A DNA stretch of 43,487 bases from CAYVTZ01 sp964454685 (GTDB taxonomy: Bacteria; Bacillota; Clostridia; Christensenellales; Christensenellaceae): NCBI GenBank assembly GCA_964454685.1, contig CAYVTZ010000025.1, forward strand, positions 1-43,487, in the 5' to 3' direction. Below are positions 41,140-43,487 of the stretch, in pieces. The position numbers were made by a program, and so were the translations under genes. Below the pieces are notes generated by a model. That model was not told the origin of the DNA. It searched no databases and worked only from the letters and a program-made list of their open reading frames with translations. The first letter of the stretch is position 1; every line of letters starts with the position of its first letter.

Positions 41140-41466
41140 ATCAGGTTCCTCTCGATTTCAATTCATCTGCTGCGCGTGTGCGCAGTGCCACAGATACTAT
41201 ACAACAATTAGAAGCAAAGTGCAATGTTTCGTGTGAATTGCAGTGCAGCACGGCACGCAATGCCGCCGCTTTCCTGCGATGGGCGCGCTTGCTGCCGCAA
41301 TTCTTTAAAATAAGCATGCTTGATACAAAGTGAGTGGGACTCCAACACAGCAATATAGCTCTGCTTTGAGGCATAAAAAAGGGACACGAAACATATGAAA
41401 TGGTGCGAAATCAATAGCTTATGGGTGATTTTGGCTGAGACATATGCGCAGCGCAATGTGAAAGCC
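41140..41466. other. Intergenic region between the kinase-like gene and the flavodoxin-like gene
   Basis: This 327-bp region contains the promoter of the kinase-like gene at its left end (41196-41224). I see no convincing terminator for the upstream flavodoxin-like gene and no small gene with a ribosome binding site. Confidence 0.4.
41196..41224 (-). promoter_or_regulatory. Promoter of the kinase-like gene and murJ
   Basis: On the - strand, TTGCAC (41224-41219), 17-bp spacer, TATAGT (41201-41196). The start codon is about 50 nt downstream. Confidence 0.7.
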
Positions 41467-42807
41467 CTACTTTTGGCGCGCTGCTTCAATCACTTTTTCA
41501 TAGGGGGAAAGGATTGCTTCGTTCATTTTAGTTTTCATTTGTTTTTGAATCGAAGGGACTCCAAACAATTTGCCGACTAGCTGCATTTTAAGTCTTGTTC
41601 CAACCTGTTTTTGAGGGAAATCGTACAATTTATTCTGTTTGTAAAATTGATGATCCGCGCGCATCAGCCCGCCCATCACGTAAATGAGATCGCGGAATAT
41701 TTTCATGCCGCCTACGCCGTAGAAGTTTTGCGGGAACAGTGGTTTATGCTCCAGCGCATAGGTCAGATTGGCGGCGAGAGTGACGATTTCATCCTGCGTG
41801 TTTGCGATTCCGGCGGGAAAATTGTGACCGACTTCGCAACGTGCTTCCATGAGCATGCGCAGGTTTGGCTCGGCGCGCAAATCACCGGAAACGAGGTAGC
41901 CCATCGGCATGCCCATTGTGACCGGGCGGTGGCCGTTACAAAATTGTCGATCATCAAAGACGCGGAAGGAGGCGCCCATGCTGTGCCGGTGAATGGAGTA
42001 GGCGATAAGAATTGCGTCTGCACTTTGTATTTCGTCACGCAGAAAGGCATCAAAGCCATCGTGGTAAACGCACAGTCCAGTCTGTGCGCAGCCAAAACAG
42101 CCGAGGCAGCCGCCCGCAAAAGGAAATTGTGCGATATTGTGCACGCGCGTTGTGCAGGGCAAGGCACGGCGGGCATCTTCGATCATTTGCAGCAGGTTTG
42201 CATCATCGGGCGCTGCGTTGGTGACGATGGCGACCGTTTTTTGCAACGTTTTAGGCGCTTCAGGGAGCGCGGAGGGATACTGCTGCGGCAGGGTCTGCTG
42301 ATGTAATGGTGCATGATTGGGCTGCACCAGTGTGTTTCGTGCGCGAAACATTAGAGATTCAAAGAATAATTGGGCTTCATTTTGACCTTTCAATGTGAGC
42401 AGATCGTCCATATCCGCAGACAATCCGCCGAGGTAGCGCATGCCCAGATCCACAGTATTCAGGCGGACATATTCGTGTGCGGTCACATCGTAAAAATGTT
42501 TGGAGGTGGTCACTTGCGCGGCCAGCTTTCCGTCAAGGTGGATGTGGTTCTCATAAAGAAGGTCGAAGAAACGATGCAGTTGAGAGGGAGCGAGGAAGGT
42601 ATATACGGGGTATGCGAACAACACAAGGTCGGCAGCCTCGATTGCCTGTGCTGCCGACGTGAAATCCTGCTCTAGCTGCTTGATTTTGCGCCCTGCGTGC
42701 AGTATTGTGAACGTGTGTTCAGAAAAAACCGCTTCCCAGAAACGCACCGTTTGCAGCGTGACACTTTGCTTTCCCTTGGGGCTTCCGTTGATGACTGTAA
42801 TGTTCAT
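41467..42807 (-). CDS. Two-domain flavodoxin-like / FMN reductase family protein
   Basis: A 446-residue protein with two flavodoxin-like domains in tandem. The first (1-180) opens with VINGSPKGKQSVTLQ, an FMN phosphate loop, and contains FAYPVYTFLAPSQLHRFF. The second (about 190-350) lacks the GSPR loop, starting AIVTNAAPDDAN, but has the cysteine cluster GCLGCFGCAQTGLC and AYSIHRHSMGASFRVF. A C-terminal helical domain of about 90 residues (from FPQNFYGVGGMKIFRDL) follows. The second domain's degenerate loop suggests only one flavin or a changed ligand. Ribosome binding site GAGAGG. No partner gene explains its substrate. Confidence 0.78.
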   Translation of the reverse strand: MNITVINGSPKGKQSVTLQTVRFWEAVFSEHTFTILHAGRKIKQLEQDFTSAAQAIEAADLVLFAYPVYTFLAPSQLHRFFDLLYENHIHLDGKLAAQVTTSKHFYDVTAHEYVRLNTVDLGMRYLGGLSADMDDLLTLKGQNEAQLFFESLMFRARNTLVQPNHAPLHQQTLPQQYPSALPEAPKTLQKTVAIVTNAAPDDANLLQMIEDARRALPCTTRVHNIAQFPFAGGCLGCFGCAQTGLCVYHDGFDAFLRDEIQSADAILIAYSIHRHSMGASFRVFDDRQFCNGHRPVTMGMPMGYLVSGDLRAEPNLRMLMEARCEVGHNFPAGIANTQDEIVTLAANLTYALEHKPLFPQNFYGVGGMKIFRDLIYVMGGLMRADHQFYKQNKLYDFPQKQVGTRLKMQLVGKLFGVPSIQKQMKTKMNEAILSPYEKVIEAARQK

Positions 42808-42855
42808 AATTACCTCTCAGGCCTGCGACAAGCGTCCATTTGCGTTGGTTGCTAC

Positions 42856-42900
42856 AATGCCGCGCGCCTCGGCGTGTGTTCAGCCTCGACGCGCGGCATT
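42856..42900. terminator. Hairpin after the NifU-type gene
   Basis: AATGCCGCGCG (42856-42866) pairs perfectly with CGCGCGGCATT (42890-42900) around a 23-base loop. T-runs are short, but it sits between the NifU-type gene and the next gene on the - strand and is likely a terminator. Confidence 0.6.
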
Positions 42901-43002
42901 TTGCTGCCCGGCATACGGATGTTTTGATCCGGCCTGCTTGAAATTTGATTTTGTGTGGGTCGAACCGTGCATAACGTTTGAAATCTTGAAAGGAGATCAG
43001 TA

Positions 43003-43425
43003 TTAATGCGCGTGTTCCTCGGACTCTACCGGTTTTTCCAGACCTTCGATGGTGATGCCGTGCTTTTCGGCATAATCCCAAAGCGCAGCCTGAATTGCTT
43101 GCTCTGCCAGAACCGAACAGTGAATTTTTTCCGGCGGCAGTCCGTCTAAGGCTTCCATCACCGCACGATTGGTGACGTGCATGGCTTCTTGAATGGTTTT
43201 GCCTTTGACCATCTCTGTCGCCATGCTCGACGTTGCAACGGCGGCGCCGCAGCCGAATGTTTTGAAGCGCACATCTTGAATGATACCTTGATCGTCTACA
43301 TCCAAATAGATGCGCATGATATCGCCGCACTTGGCATTGCCGACGGTGCCGACACCGCTGGGATCTTCAAGTTCGCCCATATTGCGGGGATTGGTGAAAT
43401 GATCCATTACTTTATCGCTATACAT
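43003..43425 (-). CDS. nifU: NifU/IscU-type iron-sulfur cluster scaffold
   Basis: A 140-residue scaffold on which [2Fe-2S] or [4Fe-4S] clusters are built with sulfur from a cysteine desulfurase. The three ligand cysteines are Cys33 (NAKCGD, with Asp35), Cys59 (TFGCGA) and Cys103 (KIHCSV), and the N-terminal DHFTNPRNMG is the family signature. The C-terminus has a short acidic His-containing tail (ESEEHAH). Ribosome binding site AGGAGA. A desulfurase gene may lie beyond the right edge; none is visible in the window. A palindrome lies in its promoter region. Confidence 0.9.
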   Translation of the reverse strand: MYSDKVMDHFTNPRNMGELEDPSGVGTVGNAKCGDIMRIYLDVDDQGIIQDVRFKTFGCGAAVATSSMATEMVKGKTIQEAMHVTNRAVMEALDGLPPEKIHCSVLAEQAIQAALWDYAEKHGITIEGLEKPVESEEHAH

Positions 43426-43444
43426 AACTGTTTATTCTCCTCGT

Positions 43445-43480
43445 ATTATATATTTATGGTGTTTTGTACAAGTACACCAT
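43445..43480 (-). promoter_or_regulatory. Promoter region and operator-like palindrome of the NifU-type gene
   Basis: On the - strand a perfect TATAAT (43450-43445) lies 20 nt before the start codon. Upstream, a 25-bp dyad, ATGGTGT (43456-43462) with ACACCAT (43474-43480) around a centre containing TTGTACA, matches its reverse complement at 21 of 25 positions. The palindrome covers the -35 zone. Confidence 0.55.
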
Positions 43481-43487
43481 ATAAAAC

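Overview
The window looks like a chromosomal segment of an anaerobic, Gram-positive-type bacterium, most likely a member of the Clostridia. Gene starts are mostly preceded by strong GGAGG-type ribosome binding sites, promoters are sigma-A-like, and terminators are hairpins followed by T-runs. The gene content (anaerobic sulfite reductase AsrABC, rubrerythrin, BlaI/M56 regulators, PadR with DUF2812, a NifU-type scaffold, several flavodoxin-like proteins) fits a strict anaerobe. There is no IS element, phage gene, tRNA, rRNA or CRISPR array that I can support. Gene names come from motif recognition by eye; no database search was run.

Region 1 (1-10.7 kb, + strand) is a branched-chain amino acid operon: promoter, a short Ile/Val/Leu-rich leader peptide, an attenuator-type terminator, then ilvB, ilvN, ilvC, ilvD, leuA, cimA, leuC and leuD. 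Together they encode acetohydroxyacid synthase, the ketol-acid reductoisomerase and dihydroxyacid dehydratase steps, both Claisen entry enzymes (isopropylmalate and citramalate synthase) and the shared isomerase. leuB, ilvE and ilvA are absent from the cluster, so isoleucine is probably made from pyruvate by the citramalate route. Region 2 (10.7-14.1 kb) holds an HD-domain protein, an AMP-forming acyl-CoA synthetase and a DeoD-type purine nucleoside phosphorylase. Region 3 (14.2-17.0 kb, - strand) is asrABC, with a 14-bp palindrome centred at about -41.5 of its predicted promoter.

Region 4 (17.3-24.4 kb, + strand) is the most unusual part: a BlaI/MecI-type repressor, two tandem M56 (BlaR1-like) membrane metallopeptidases and a free-standing lipoprotein. 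The two peptidase genes match over about 1,174 bp (three mismatches), covering the whole membrane/catalytic half, then switch abruptly to strongly diverged sensor domains. The third gene is the same sensor domain on its own lipoprotein signal peptide. This suggests a modular signalling system in which one protease module is joined to several sensor variants under one repressor.

Region 5 (24.4-28.4 kb) carries an SPFH/prohibitin-like protein, a long RNA-type hairpin, an NADPH-dependent FMN reductase family protein, and an OmpR-type response regulator with its histidine kinase. Region 6 (28.4-31.8 kb, - strand) has a lipoprotein-anchored rubrerythrin in an operon with a DUF169 protein, an ArsD-like protein lacking the metal-binding cysteines, and an OFA-type MFS transporter. 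Region 7 (32.2-36.1 kb, + strand) has a membrane-anchored PQQ-type beta-propeller with an Arg/Tyr/Gly-rich cytoplasmic tail, a uridine phosphorylase-like enzyme, and a PadR/DUF2812 pair with a clear palindromic operator. Region 8 (36.1-43.5 kb, - strand) has a PhzF-family protein coupled to a beta-CASP metallo-beta-lactamase-fold protein, MurJ, a divergent glutamate 5-kinase-like protein, a two-domain flavodoxin-like protein and a NifU-type Fe-S scaffold.
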